DNA from: Halanaerobium salsuginis
Lineage (GTDB): Bacteria; Bacillota; Halanaerobiia; Halanaerobiales; Halanaerobiaceae
Assembly: GCF_900114545.1 (NCBI RefSeq)
Contig: NZ_FOTI01000008.1
Location: 1-64,000, forward strand
Direction of reading: 5' to 3'
DNA length: 64,000 nt
Below, piece by piece: positions 8,130 to 17,018 of this stretch. Numbering within the stretch: the stretch's first letter is position 1; each line of letters starts with the position of its first letter. Below the pieces are notes generated by a model that saw only the letters and a program-made list of their open reading frames with translations, was not told the origin of the DNA and searched no databases. Both the position numbers and the translations under genes were made by a program.

Positions 8130-9077
8130 ATGGTTTCTGAAATAAAAACAAAAATGATGTCTAAAATTGGCTATACAACTTCAATGTTGGCCCGGGAATT
8201 TCTTTTAAAAAATAAAGGAGATAGAATTAATACAATTAGTGCTTATGCAGAAAATTTTAGTACTGGGCGTGGAACTGTTCAGGCAGCTATCTCTTTTTTA
8301 ACTGAACATCATGCTTTAGAGTTGGAATCAAAAGGTCATCTAGGCAGTTATATAATAAATCTAGATTATCAGCTGCTCTGGGAAATTGCTGATTTAGGTA
8401 TGATAATGGGATTATTGCCTTTACCTTATTCATTACGTTATGAAGGCCTGGCTACCGGTTTGAACCGGGAATTTAAACAGGCAGATTTTCAGTATAGTAT
8501 TGCCTATACAAGGGGTTCAGAAAAAAGAATAAATGTACTGCAGGAAGATAAATATGATTTTGTAATTCTATCCAAATTTGCTGCTAATTATTATCAAGCA
8601 GAGCTGCAGAATGAGCTTGATTTAGAAATTTTAATGGGTTTTGGTCCTGGCAGTTATCTTTCTAAACATGTAATAGTTTTTTCTGATCCAGCCAGTCAGC
8701 AAATTGAGTCTGGTATGAAGATTGGGCTTGATCCATCGTCAGCTGACCATAAAATTTTAACGGAGCTTGAATGTCAGGATAAAGATGTAGAGTTTGTAGA
8801 ATTAACTTATATGAAAATAATGGAGCATATTAGAAATAAGACAATTGATGCTGCAGTCTGGAATTATGATGAAATTAGTGAACTAGAAAATATTAATTTT
8901 TCTGATCTGCAGAATGAAAGCTCTTTAACAATGAATAAAGAAATTAGCACTGCAGTTATTCTGGTTAACAAAAACAGCAGGCTAATTAGGAGAATTCTCA
9001 ATAAAACAATTGATCCAGCTGAGGTAGTCAAACTGCAGCAGGCGGTATTAAAAAGACAGTTGATTCCAGAATATTAG
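8130..9077 (+). CDS. yhfZ: YhfZ-like transcriptional regulator
   Basis: This 315-residue protein matches the YhfZ type: an N-terminal winged-helix region (about 15-75, with GRGTVQAAISFL as the recognition helix area) joined to a C-terminal periplasmic-binding-protein-like effector domain. It heads a nine-gene unit that holds homologues of the E. coli yhf genes, and two dyads lie in its own leader. It probably controls the operon and itself in response to a pathway metabolite. The ligand is unknown. The start is the ATG after GAGGAGGG. Confidence 0.82.
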   Translation: MVSEIKTKMMSKIGYTTSMLAREFLLKNKGDRINTISAYAENFSTGRGTVQAAISFLTEHHALELESKGHLGSYIINLDYQLLWEIADLGMIMGLLPLPYSLRYEGLATGLNREFKQADFQYSIAYTRGSEKRINVLQEDKYDFVILSKFAANYYQAELQNELDLEILMGFGPGSYLSKHVIVFSDPASQQIESGMKIGLDPSSADHKILTELECQDKDVEFVELTYMKIMEHIRNKTIDAAVWNYDEISELENINFSDLQNESSLTMNKEISTAVILVNKNSRLIRRILNKTIDPAEVVKLQQAVLKRQLIPEY

Positions 9078-9087
9078 GAGGAATAAG

Positions 9088-9456
9088 ATGGATGCAAAGT
9101 TGAAAGAAAGACTTGAAATTTTAGTAGCAGGAGATTTGTTGACAGAAGAATTAAAAAATAAGTTAGAAAGTTTATTAACTGATTTTGAAGCTAGTTATCA
9201 GGTAGAATTAAATAATGATAATGCAGCTATGCTGGTCACCCATTTGCCAATGGCTTTAATGAGAATTAAGCGTGGCGAAGCAGTTGAAGACTTAAATGAA
9301 GCAGTTTTAACTGAATTGAAAGCAGAAGAATTTTATACAGATTGTTTAGATTTTATTGAGAAAATTGAAGTGGAAACAGGAATTGAAATACCAGAGGGAG
9401 AGAAAAACTATCTGGTACTTCATTTTTGTAATTTAATTAAACAGCAGAGGGGGTAA
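9088..9456 (+). CDS. yhfY: YhfY-like PRD-domain protein
   Basis: This 122-residue protein is all-helical and resembles a single PTS-regulation domain (PRD), as in E. coli YhfY. The segment with LVTHLPMALMRIKRGEAV near 49-66 is the typical PRD core, with a histidine at about 52. The EKNYLVLHFCNL part near 105-117 holds a second histidine. There is no DNA-binding domain. It sits 11 bases after yhfZ and probably works with it as a sensor subunit; how it senses is unknown. Confidence 0.78.
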   Translation: MDAKLKERLEILVAGDLLTEELKNKLESLLTDFEASYQVELNNDNAAMLVTHLPMALMRIKRGEAVEDLNEAVLTELKAEEFYTDCLDFIEKIEVETGIEIPEGEKNYLVLHFCNLIKQQRG

Positions 9457-9460
9457 TAAG

Positions 9461-9817
9461 ATGAAGATAGTAATTGGAGGTCAGGTTGATCGTCAAAAAA
9501 TTGCTGATAAAGTAGTAGAAATTACTGATTCTGAAGTTGAAGTCGAAGTTATGGATGATATTCAAGCAGCAACAGCTATTAAAACAGGAGCAGCTGATTA
9601 TTATTTTGGAGCTTGCCACACTGGTGGCGGTGGTGCTTTAGGTATGGCAATGGCTATTTTAACTAGTGCTAAATGTGCAACAATTTCGATGCCTGGTCGT
9701 GGACCTAAAGAAGAAAAAATAATTGAAGAATTAGAAGCTGGTAAGGTTGCTTTTGGTTTTACAGCTGATCACATTGATAAAGCTGTTACATTATTAATCA
9801 AAAATATTTTGAATTAG
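9461..9817 (+). CDS. yhfU: YhfU-like DUF2620 protein
   Basis: This 118-residue protein is a small DUF2620 protein. The most striking part is a glycine-rich, cysteine-containing loop, YYFGACHTGGGGALGMAMAIL (about residues 47-67), followed by TISMPGRG. The fold looks like alternating strands and helices, and the loop could bind a phosphate or nucleotide, but no activity is established. It is always seen beside YhfT, which suggests a cytoplasmic partner of that transporter. The ribosome site GAGGGGGT precedes the ATG. Confidence 0.8.
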   Translation: MKIVIGGQVDRQKIADKVVEITDSEVEVEVMDDIQAATAIKTGAADYYFGACHTGGGGALGMAMAILTSAKCATISMPGRGPKEEKIIEELEAGKVAFGFTADHIDKAVTLLIKNILN

Positions 9818-9888
9818 GTTTTACTTGAGCTAAAAATATTACTTAGATAAGAAAGCTTGCTCAATTAATTAAACAAGGGGTGGAAAAA

Positions 9889-11160
9889 ATGCAGACAATT
9901 TTAATGGCCTTAATGGGTGGACTGGCAGCTATTTTGACTAATAAGGGGATAGCAGTGTTTAATGATGGCCTGCGGCCAATTATTCCAGAAAATGTTGAAG
10001 GTAGGATGAGCAAAAGAGACTTAGCGGCAACTTCTTTTGCAATGAGCTTTGGTCTGGTAATTGGATTTGGAATTCCATTTAGTCTTTCAGCTAATATTCT
10101 TTTGATACATAGTATTTTATTAGGAACTGATGTCATAGGGACCTGGGCACCAAAAGGAAAAAAAGGAGTCCTTACTGCTGGTGTAGTTGGAGCTCTCTAT
10201 GGTCTAGGTTTAATGTATGGTCTTGGTTTTATTGTAGATGTTTTTGCTAAATTACCAGTTAACTTTCTTGATGATTTAGGTAAGGTTGGTAATCCAATTG
10301 TAGTAGCTTTTGCTGCCTTCCCTGCTCTGGCAACAGCTTATCAATTTGGTGCTAAACGAGGTGTTTTTAATCTGCTTGCAGCAGGTATTGTTCGTCAGCT
10401 GGCAGTTAGATTTAGTCCTCTGCAGCTAGGAGAAATCCAGGTTGCAATTAATCCAGAAGGAATGGCACTTATTACTGGAATGGTAATCTTACTAATCTTT
10501 GCTGCTGGAGAAAAAGGAAAGAGTAGTGGAGTTAGTGATCTAGTTTCTGTTTTTAGCGAAAGAGTTGCCAGGATTAAAAAGAATTTACCTCTGCTGGCAA
10601 TAATGGGAGCACTTGTTTCAGCTGCGACTGCCTATCAAATTCTGGCTGGTGATCCAATTTCTCTAAACTTAGTTAAAGAGGGAGATTTAAATGCAGCGGC
10701 TTTAGCAGCTCTGGCAAGAGGAATTGGTTTTATACCTCTAATTGCTACTACTGCAATTGCAACAGGTGTGTATAGTCCAGTCGGTATGACTTTTATTTTT
10801 GCTGCAGCTTTATTTTTAAAGAATCCCCTTCTGGCAGCTTTAGCTGGTGCGATTATTATTTCTTTAGAAATTCTTTTTCTGGATAATATGGCTGGTCTGC
10901 TTGACAAGTTTCCCGGTATTAAAAAAGCAGGTGATAATATCAGGACTGCTATGAGTAAGGTGCTAGAAATTGCTCTTTTAGTTGGTGGTATGAATGCAGC
11001 TAATGCTATCTTACCTGGCTTTGGCTTCTTCTTTGTTGCTGGTCTCTATATTTTAAATGAAATTGCTGATCAGCCTATAGTCAGGATGGCAGTTGGTCCT
11101 ACCGCCGCAATTTTGGTTGGTATAATTGCTAATATTTTTGCTATCTTTTCTTTAGTATAG
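9889..11160 (+). CDS. yhfT: YhfT-like multi-pass membrane transporter
   Basis: This roughly 423-residue protein has about ten or more hydrophobic spans and matches the YhfT family of inner-membrane transporters of unknown substrate. Recognisable parts are an N-terminal LMALMGGLAAILTNKGIAVF, the ATSFAMSFGLVIGFGIPFS stretch and a GIATTAIATGVYSP-like segment in the second half. A GTG at 9880 is in frame, but the ATG at 9889 fits the GGGGTGG ribosome site better and was chosen. It probably imports the compound that the following enzymes break down. Confidence 0.78.
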   Translation: MQTILMALMGGLAAILTNKGIAVFNDGLRPIIPENVEGRMSKRDLAATSFAMSFGLVIGFGIPFSLSANILLIHSILLGTDVIGTWAPKGKKGVLTAGVVGALYGLGLMYGLGFIVDVFAKLPVNFLDDLGKVGNPIVVAFAAFPALATAYQFGAKRGVFNLLAAGIVRQLAVRFSPLQLGEIQVAINPEGMALITGMVILLIFAAGEKGKSSGVSDLVSVFSERVARIKKNLPLLAIMGALVSAATAYQILAGDPISLNLVKEGDLNAAALAALARGIGFIPLIATTAIATGVYSPVGMTFIFAAALFLKNPLLAALAGAIIISLEILFLDNMAGLLDKFPGIKKAGDNIRTAMSKVLEIALLVGGMNAANAILPGFGFFFVAGLYILNEIADQPIVRMAVGPTAAILVGIIANIFAIFSLV

Positions 11161-11193
11161 TTGAAAATTTATCCGAAAGGATTTGAGTAAGAG

Positions 11194-12303
11194 ATGAAAG
11201 ATCTGTCAGAAAAATTATTAACTAAATTTAATAATGCTCTCCAGACAAATTCTGCTGCAGTGGTCTATCATAATCGGAATTTAAAACCAAAATTAATAAA
11301 TCTTTATAATACAGATAAAGAGCATTATTTATTTGGAGTCAAAAATACTGCCCAAATTCCAATTGATTTAGTAAAAAAGTTAAGTCAGGATAATAAATTC
11401 TTTTTACACACAATTGATAAGATGGCCTGTGGTGGACGCGCAGTTGACCCTGATTTGATAAATCCACTAACTTTACGTGTAATGACAGGTTCTAGTAGTG
11501 GTGGCTGTATAAATATTCTGGCGGGAATAAATGACTTAGCAATAGGCACAGATGGAGGCGGCTCGGTTTTAGCTCCTGCTGCTTCCACAGCTTTATTTGC
11601 AATTATGGCGAAAGGTTTAGGATTAAAAGGTCAACAGCAGAAAATATCTACTGATGAGCTTAAATTTGTACCTGGAATTGGATTTATTGCTGCTGAATAT
11701 CAAATTTGTCTAGCTGCTGTAAAAAAGTTACTTTCTTTTCCGGAACTGCCAGAGTTAAACAGTAATTTAACTATTGCTCTTCCGCAGCCGGGAAGCTGTA
11801 CTTTACCTGATGGCCAGGATATGGCAGAGTTAGTTGCTTTAGCTGAACCTAATCTAGCAAAATTTAAACTAAATAGAATTGACTTAACTGGTGCAGCAGA
11901 TAGAAAAACTGCAATTAGAATTATTGAAGCTGCTTTTGCAGCAGGAGCTGAAATTATTATTACAGCAGAAGGGCCGGTAGATTATTATGGTTATGGAGAT
12001 TCAGTTCATGGCAGCTGGCAGATTGGAAAAAGCAGCCAGCAGCGCAGTGGTAAATACTTGATGCGGGCAGCTAACCTAGTTAATGCAACTGCATTGGCTT
12101 TGCCAACTAACAAGCTGGCAACAGCTTTAATTTTAATTGCTCGTCCTGGCTTAGAATCTGGCCTAAAATTACTGAGCTTAGGTCTTAAACTGCAGAATTT
12201 ATTTAAACGTCCTGAACTTTTTAAACGATATTTTATTAACCAGCAGAGAAATGAAAAGGAAAATTTTTTAGGAGCTGATAATTTTGATCAATACTTTGGC
12301 TAA
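11194..12303 (+). CDS. Compact amidase-signature-family enzyme
   Basis: This 369-residue protein shows the amidase-signature core in shortened form. The Ser-cisSer-Lys triad can be placed: K50 in LFGVKNT, S101 in TGSSSGG, and the nucleophile S124 in GTDGGGSVLAPA. Typical family members run to 450-500 residues. Here the region before the serine-rich motif and the C-terminal part are both trimmed. The enzyme should hydrolyse an amide bond, substrate unknown. The E. coli yhf cluster has no such gene, yet here it lies between yhfT and php in a tight co-directional run, with its end overlapping php by 20 bases. It is therefore probably a working step of the same pathway. Confidence 0.75.
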   Translation: MKDLSEKLLTKFNNALQTNSAAVVYHNRNLKPKLINLYNTDKEHYLFGVKNTAQIPIDLVKKLSQDNKFFLHTIDKMACGGRAVDPDLINPLTLRVMTGSSSGGCINILAGINDLAIGTDGGGSVLAPAASTALFAIMAKGLGLKGQQQKISTDELKFVPGIGFIAAEYQICLAAVKKLLSFPELPELNSNLTIALPQPGSCTLPDGQDMAELVALAEPNLAKFKLNRIDLTGAADRKTAIRIIEAAFAAGAEIIITAEGPVDYYGYGDSVHGSWQIGKSSQQRSGKYLMRAANLVNATALALPTNKLATALILIARPGLESGLKLLSLGLKLQNLFKRPELFKRYFINQQRNEKENFLGADNFDQYFG

Positions 12304-13180
12304 ACAAATAACTCCTTCTCAAATGGGAATTACTATGTATCATGAGCATTTGACGATTGACCTGTCCCGGCAAAAGTCAGATTCTGATGCTAAATTAACT
12401 GGAGATTTATTACTCAAAGATTTATCTAGAATCAAGGAATTTGGAGTTAAAACTATTATTGAATTGAGTAATATTGGGATGGGTAGAAATTTAAAAAGAA
12501 TGCAAGAACTGGCTGCTAAATTTGACTTTAATATTATTGCCAGTACAGGTTTTTATAAAGAGCCTTATTTACCAGAAATTTTTTATCAAAAAAATGCTGA
12601 TCAACTTACCAGTCTAATGGTTTCTGAAATTAAAAATGGTATTGAAGGAACAAATATTAAGGCAGGAGTTATTGGTGAAATAGGAAGCAGTAAAGAATTT
12701 ACTCCAGCAGAAAAAAAATTATTTAAAGCAGCAGCACAGGCACAACAGCAAACAGGAGTGCCAATAATTACTCATCTTACTCTGGGAAGTTGTGGCTTAG
12801 AACAATTAGAAATTTTAACTGCTAATGGAGCTGACTTAAATAAGGTAGCTTTTAGTCATCTTGATTTAGCAGAAGATATTGACTATATTTTAAAAATTGC
12901 TGAACGAGGTGTTTTTATCGGGATTGATACAATTGGTAAGCTCAAATATCAGACTGATCAGTTTAGAGTAAAAATTGTACAAGAATTAATCAAAGCAGGT
13001 TTTAGTCAGCAAATCTTGCTTTCGACTGATCTAACCCGCTTATCTCATCTCACCGCAAATGGTGGACATGGGTATCAGTATTTATTTGATAGTTTTATTC
13101 CACAACTTGAAGCAGCTGGTTTGAGTAAAGTAGAAATTGAAGCCATAATTACTGATAATCCAGCGCGGCTATTTTCTTGA
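12284..13180 (+). CDS. php: Phosphotriesterase-homology protein Php (YhfV)
   Basis: This 298-residue TIM-barrel metallohydrolase belongs to the phosphotriesterase homology group. Expected metal ligands are visible: H20 and H22 in MYHEHL, a glutamate in GVIGEIG near 126 in place of the carboxylated lysine of true phosphotriesterases, histidines in IITHL and FSHLDL, and an aspartate in LSTDL near 251. The natural substrate of Php proteins is unknown, with a lactone or ester more likely than a phosphotriester. The start is a TTG with GGAG nine bases ahead, overlapping the amidase gene, which suggests coupled translation. Confidence 0.85.
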   Translation: MINTLAKQITPSQMGITMYHEHLTIDLSRQKSDSDAKLTGDLLLKDLSRIKEFGVKTIIELSNIGMGRNLKRMQELAAKFDFNIIASTGFYKEPYLPEIFYQKNADQLTSLMVSEIKNGIEGTNIKAGVIGEIGSSKEFTPAEKKLFKAAAQAQQQTGVPIITHLTLGSCGLEQLEILTANGADLNKVAFSHLDLAEDIDYILKIAERGVFIGIDTIGKLKYQTDQFRVKIVQELIKAGFSQQILLSTDLTRLSHLTANGGHGYQYLFDSFIPQLEAAGLSKVEIEAIITDNPARLFS

Positions 13181-13194
13181 TTGGAGGTTAAAAG

Positions 13195-14292
13195 ATGAAA
13201 ACTTATCCACTGCAGTCATTAACTATTAATGAAGCAGTTCAATTACAATATCAATTAGTTGATACAATTCAAAATGAATTTAAAGGAACAGAACTTCTAA
13301 ACGGAGGTGACTATGGGCTTGATCCTGATCTAAAGCAGCCTCGTTTTACTCATAAAGTAGAACAAGTATTGGCTGATTTTTTTGATGTAGAACAGGCTCT
13401 TTTAGTTAGGGGAGCAGGAACAGGTGCTTTAAGATCTTTTTTTAATGCTAATCTTAAAGTAAATGAATCTGTATTAGTCCATGCTGCTCCAATTTATCCA
13501 ACAACTAAAGTAACTCTAGATAGTATGGGCTTAGCAATTATTAAATTTGATTTTAATCAACTCCAGAGTACTGCTGATATAAAATTATTGCCTGATAAAG
13601 ATTTTGCTGCTATTTTAGTTCAACACAGTCGGCAGCGAATTGATGATCACTATGATTTTAATAAAGTAATTAAAATTTTAAAAACAAAATATCCAGCTAT
13701 ACCAATAATTACTGATGATAATTATGCTGCTCTAAAAGTTAAAAAAATTGGGGTTCAGGCAGGAGCTGACCTAAGTACATTTTCTCTATTTAAACTGCAG
13801 GGACCTGCTGGAATAGGCCTTTTATTAGGGAAAAATAAATATCTAACTGCTGTTAAGAAAATAAACTATTCTGGAGGTAGTCAGGTGCAGGGACCAGAAG
13901 CTATGGCTGCTTTACGGGCAATGGTAACTGCTCCAGTAATTCTTGCAGTTCAGGCCAAAAGTGTAGCTGAGGTAAATGAACGTTTAAATCAAGGAGAAAT
14001 ATCAGCAGTAGAAAGTTCTTTTATTGCTAATGCTCAATCCAAAGTAGTGATTATGAAATTTAAACAGGCAATTGCTAAAGAATTTTTGGCTAAAGTTAAT
14101 CAATATGGAGGAGTTCCTTACCCAGTTGGTTCAGAATCTTGTTATGAGATTGGAGCTATGTTTTACAGAATATCAGGAACATTTCGAGAGCAGGATCCAG
14201 CCGCAGAAAATTATTTAGTTAGAATTAATCCAATGCGGGCTGGAGCCGATACAATACTGAAAATTATTAAAAAAACTTTAGCCAATTTATAA
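13195..14292 (+). CDS. yhfS: YhfS-like PLP-dependent aminotransferase
   Basis: This 365-residue protein is a fold-type I PLP enzyme of the YhfS group. It has the RGAGTGALRSFF cofactor-loop motif near 71-82, a cofactor aspartate in PIITDDNYAAL near 177, and the candidate Schiff-base lysine in TFSLFKLQGPAGIG near 199. The region LNGGDYGLDPDLKQPRFTHK near the start is typical of this branch. The reaction is not known for any member to my knowledge. It lies 14 bases after php. Confidence 0.8.
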   Translation: MKTYPLQSLTINEAVQLQYQLVDTIQNEFKGTELLNGGDYGLDPDLKQPRFTHKVEQVLADFFDVEQALLVRGAGTGALRSFFNANLKVNESVLVHAAPIYPTTKVTLDSMGLAIIKFDFNQLQSTADIKLLPDKDFAAILVQHSRQRIDDHYDFNKVIKILKTKYPAIPIITDDNYAALKVKKIGVQAGADLSTFSLFKLQGPAGIGLLLGKNKYLTAVKKINYSGGSQVQGPEAMAALRAMVTAPVILAVQAKSVAEVNERLNQGEISAVESSFIANAQSKVVIMKFKQAIAKEFLAKVNQYGGVPYPVGSESCYEIGAMFYRISGTFREQDPAAENYLVRINPMRAGADTILKIIKKTLANL

Positions 14293-14306
14293 AGGTAGTG
14301 ATAATT

Positions 14307-15500
14307 ATGTTTTTAGAGAAAATGCAGCAGCGAAATCCAGAATTAATTGAGACAGCTTTCTATTTACACCGCAAAGAGATACTGGAAGCAAATACATATA
14401 TTTTAGACCTTGACCAGATTAAGGCCAATGCAGCCTTAATGGCAAAAGAAGCAGCTCACTATAATTTCAAACTTTATTTTATGACTAAGCAGTTGGGACG
14501 TAATCCATTAGTTGCTAAAGCAATATCTGCAGCAGGGATTGAAAAAGCAGTTGCTGTTGATCCCTGGGAAGCCAGAACTCTGGCCCAGGCTGGTATTAAA
14601 TTGGGAAATGTTGGTCATTTAGTTCAAGTTCCAGATACTATGCTGGCTGAGATAATTTTTTATCAACCGGAAATTATGACAGTATATAGTCTTGCTAAGG
14701 CAAAAAGAATTTCCGAAATTGCTCTGGCTCAGGGAAAAGTGCAGCCAATTATGTTAAGAATATACAGTCCAGATTCTTTTAATTATCAGGGGCAGATGGG
14801 AGGAATTAGCTTAACTGAGCTGGATAAGTTTGTAACAGAAATTATTAAATTAAAAGGAATAACTTTAGCCGGTTTAACTGCTTTCCCCTGTTTATTATTT
14901 GATTACGAAACTAAAGTAATTAAAACTACACCTAATTTAGAATTAGTAGTTAAAACAGCAGCTGATTTAGCTCAAAAATACGGAATTAAAATTAAACAGC
15001 TAAATACTCCAAGTGTGACCTGTCAGAAAACTATTAGTATGTTAGCTGAAGTTGGTGCTACTCATGGCGAACCAGGTCATGGCTTAACCGGAACAACCCC
15101 CTATCATGCTTATGCTGATCAGGGAGAAAAGCCAGCTTTACTCTATCTTTCGGAAGTGTCCCATCTTTTAGATCAGCAGGCCTATATTTTTGGAGGAGGA
15201 TTTTATAGCCGTTCTCATTTAAAATATGCTTTAGCTGCTGGAGATAACTATCAGGTAGAATCAAAACTATATTCAGCCAGTCAGCCGGCTGCTGAGATGA
15301 TAGATTATTATGCAGCTCTAGATAATAGCTCAGCTAAGCTTAAAGTTGGGGATACAGCTTTACTGGCTTTTCGAACTCAAATTTTTGTTACTAGAGCTCA
15401 GGTAGCAGTTGTAAGTGGAATCCAGACTGGTAAATTAAAATTACATGGTATTTATAATAGTCAGGGCCAGCTGCTATCTAAAAAGGAGGAACTACTATGA
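14307..15500 (+). CDS. yhfX: YhfX-like alanine-racemase-fold PLP protein
   Basis: This 397-residue protein has an N-terminal PLP barrel of the alanine racemase type followed by a beta-rich C-terminal domain. The likely PLP lysine is in YFMTKQLGRNP near residue 53, after the LDLDQIKANAALM strand-helix typical of the fold. It is longer than YggS-type proteins and belongs with E. coli YhfX. It may act on a D-amino acid or a related amine. A GTG at 14298 is in frame, but the ATG at 14307 has better spacing from AAAGG. Its last codons overlap yhfW by four bases (ATGA). Confidence 0.8.
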   Translation: MFLEKMQQRNPELIETAFYLHRKEILEANTYILDLDQIKANAALMAKEAAHYNFKLYFMTKQLGRNPLVAKAISAAGIEKAVAVDPWEARTLAQAGIKLGNVGHLVQVPDTMLAEIIFYQPEIMTVYSLAKAKRISEIALAQGKVQPIMLRIYSPDSFNYQGQMGGISLTELDKFVTEIIKLKGITLAGLTAFPCLLFDYETKVIKTTPNLELVVKTAADLAQKYGIKIKQLNTPSVTCQKTISMLAEVGATHGEPGHGLTGTTPYHAYADQGEKPALLYLSEVSHLLDQQAYIFGGGFYSRSHLKYALAAGDNYQVESKLYSASQPAAEMIDYYAALDNSSAKLKVGDTALLAFRTQIFVTRAQVAVVSGIQTGKLKLHGIYNSQGQLLSKKEELL

Positions 15501-16720
15501 GCAAAAGAGCTATTTTATTAATCTTAGATGGATTAGGAATTGGAGCAATGGATGATCTTGCAGAACAGCAACGTCTGCAGGATAGGACAGCAAATACTTT
15601 AGCTAATGTTTTAACAAGTAATCCAGATTTAGAATTACCCAATTTAAATAAATTGGGTCTGAAAGCAGCGGCTAGTTTAACTGAAAGCAAGCCGCTAGCA
15701 GCTGAAATTAATGCTGCTTATAGTCGAGCCAGACTATCCTATGATGGAGCAGATACCTTTATGGGACATCAGGAAATTATGGGTTCAAGTCCAACTCATC
15801 CTAAAATTCAGCCCTTTAAAGAAGTTTATCACGAGGTCGCAGCTGCTTTGATAAAAGCAGGTTATCAAGTAACAGTTCCAGATCAGAATCACCCTTATCT
15901 ATTAGTAAATGAAAAGATAGTTGTTGCAGATAATATCGAAGCTGATTATGGACAGATTTATAATGTTAGTGCCTCTCTGGATGAGATTAATTTTGATACT
16001 GTGCTGGCAGTTGGTAAAACAGTTCGAGCTGCAGTAAAGGTTAGTCGAATTATTGCTCTAGCTGGTAAAAATACAACTACTAAGCAAATTATAGATAGTA
16101 TTGAAAGCCCAAATTCTCAAATAACAGGAGTTAATTCAACAGCTTCTGGAGTCTATGGTGAAGGTTATCAGGTAATTCATTTAGGTTATGGAATTGATCA
16201 TCGTAAGCAAATAAGTTCTATTCTGGCTGAACAGGATTGTGATGTTAGATTGATTGGTAAAGTACAGGATGTTATTCACTGTCCACAAGCTCGCGAAAAA
16301 TTACCAGCAGTAGCAACTGAACAGGTTCTATCTTTAATGTTAAGCAGGTTAGAAGAAGTTGAAAGTGGTTTAATAGCAGTTAATGTTCAAGAAACAGATT
16401 TAGCTGGACATCAACAAGATGCAGCTGAATATGGTCGAGTCTTAAAATTAGTTGATTCCAAAATACCAGATATTTTGTCCCAACTAAAAGAGGATGATTT
16501 ACTGATTATTACAGCTGATCATGGAGATGATCCAACTGTTGGTCATAGTCATCATACAAGAGAAGAAGTTCCTCTTTTAGTTTATCAACCTGGAATTAAA
16601 GCTCAAAAATTTGATCCACGGGCCAGTCTAGCTGACATAGCGGCAACAATTGCTGATTATCTAACTGTTAAGGCACCGGAAAGTGGAGAAAGTTTTCTGG
16701 CAGAGCTTCAACTTAGTTGA
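15497..16720 (+). CDS. yhfW: YhfW-like phosphopentomutase/alkaline-phosphatase-superfamily enzyme
   Basis: This 407-residue metalloenzyme resembles phosphopentomutase (DeoB). It starts with the metal-binding strand ILLILDGLGIGAMDD (aspartate near 11) and carries GADTFMGHQEIMGSSP near 83-98, where the threonine is in the position phosphorylated in DeoB. It ends with the ligand set ITADHGDDPTVGHSHHTREEVP near 335-356. It may interconvert phosphate esters of the pathway sugar or acid. It is translationally coupled to yhfX and is the last gene of the yhf-type operon. Confidence 0.82.
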   Translation: MSKRAILLILDGLGIGAMDDLAEQQRLQDRTANTLANVLTSNPDLELPNLNKLGLKAAASLTESKPLAAEINAAYSRARLSYDGADTFMGHQEIMGSSPTHPKIQPFKEVYHEVAAALIKAGYQVTVPDQNHPYLLVNEKIVVADNIEADYGQIYNVSASLDEINFDTVLAVGKTVRAAVKVSRIIALAGKNTTTKQIIDSIESPNSQITGVNSTASGVYGEGYQVIHLGYGIDHRKQISSILAEQDCDVRLIGKVQDVIHCPQAREKLPAVATEQVLSLMLSRLEEVESGLIAVNVQETDLAGHQQDAAEYGRVLKLVDSKIPDILSQLKEDDLLIITADHGDDPTVGHSHHTREEVPLLVYQPGIKAQKFDPRASLADIAATIADYLTVKAPESGESFLAELQLS

Positions 16721-16804
16721 TTAAAAAATTTATTTAAATAATAAAACCCTCCAGTTTTATAGCTGTTTAAGTTTGATTTAAAAATTAAATTTAATAATTA
16801 GTTA

Positions 16805-16840
16805 AGATGCAGAATAAATTTCTTATTTTGCATCTTTTGT
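16805..16840 (+). terminator. Intrinsic terminator of the yhf-type operon
   Basis: AGATGCAGAATAA (16805-16817) pairs with TTATTTTGCATCT (16823-16835) apart from one mismatch, followed by TTTGTTGTTTT. Confidence 0.85.
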
Positions 16841-16851
16841 TGTTTTAGTAG

Positions 16852-17018
16852 TATAATTGATCTAAACTATTTTAGCTAGAATCTTTTAAGAATATCTTAA
16901 AATAATTGGGAGAGCAGTTATTATTTTTATAGTTAGCTGACAATGTGAGCCAGCTACTTGACCTCCTAATTTACTAATTATAAAATTAATTTAAAAAGGT
17001 AGGAGTGAACTTAAATTT
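16852..17018 (+). promoter_or_regulatory. Leader region of trpS with possible ribosome-site sequestration
   Basis: A TATAAT box lies at 16852-16857. The leader holds a hairpin TAGCTG/CAGCTA (16934-16939 with 16951-16956). It is followed by CTCCTA (16963-16968), which is complementary to TAGGAG (17000-17005), the ribosome site of trpS. No T-box consensus was found. The pairing is short, so a regulatory role is only a suggestion. Confidence 0.3.

Noticed and set aside
10635-10907. Reading frame of about 90 residues on the minus strand within yhfT
   Set aside because: It lies fully inside a well-supported gene, has no ribosome site and has shadow-like composition.
16841-17018. A T-box riboswitch before trpS
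   Set aside because: No AGGGTGGNACCGCG-type element or terminator/antiterminator pair is visible.
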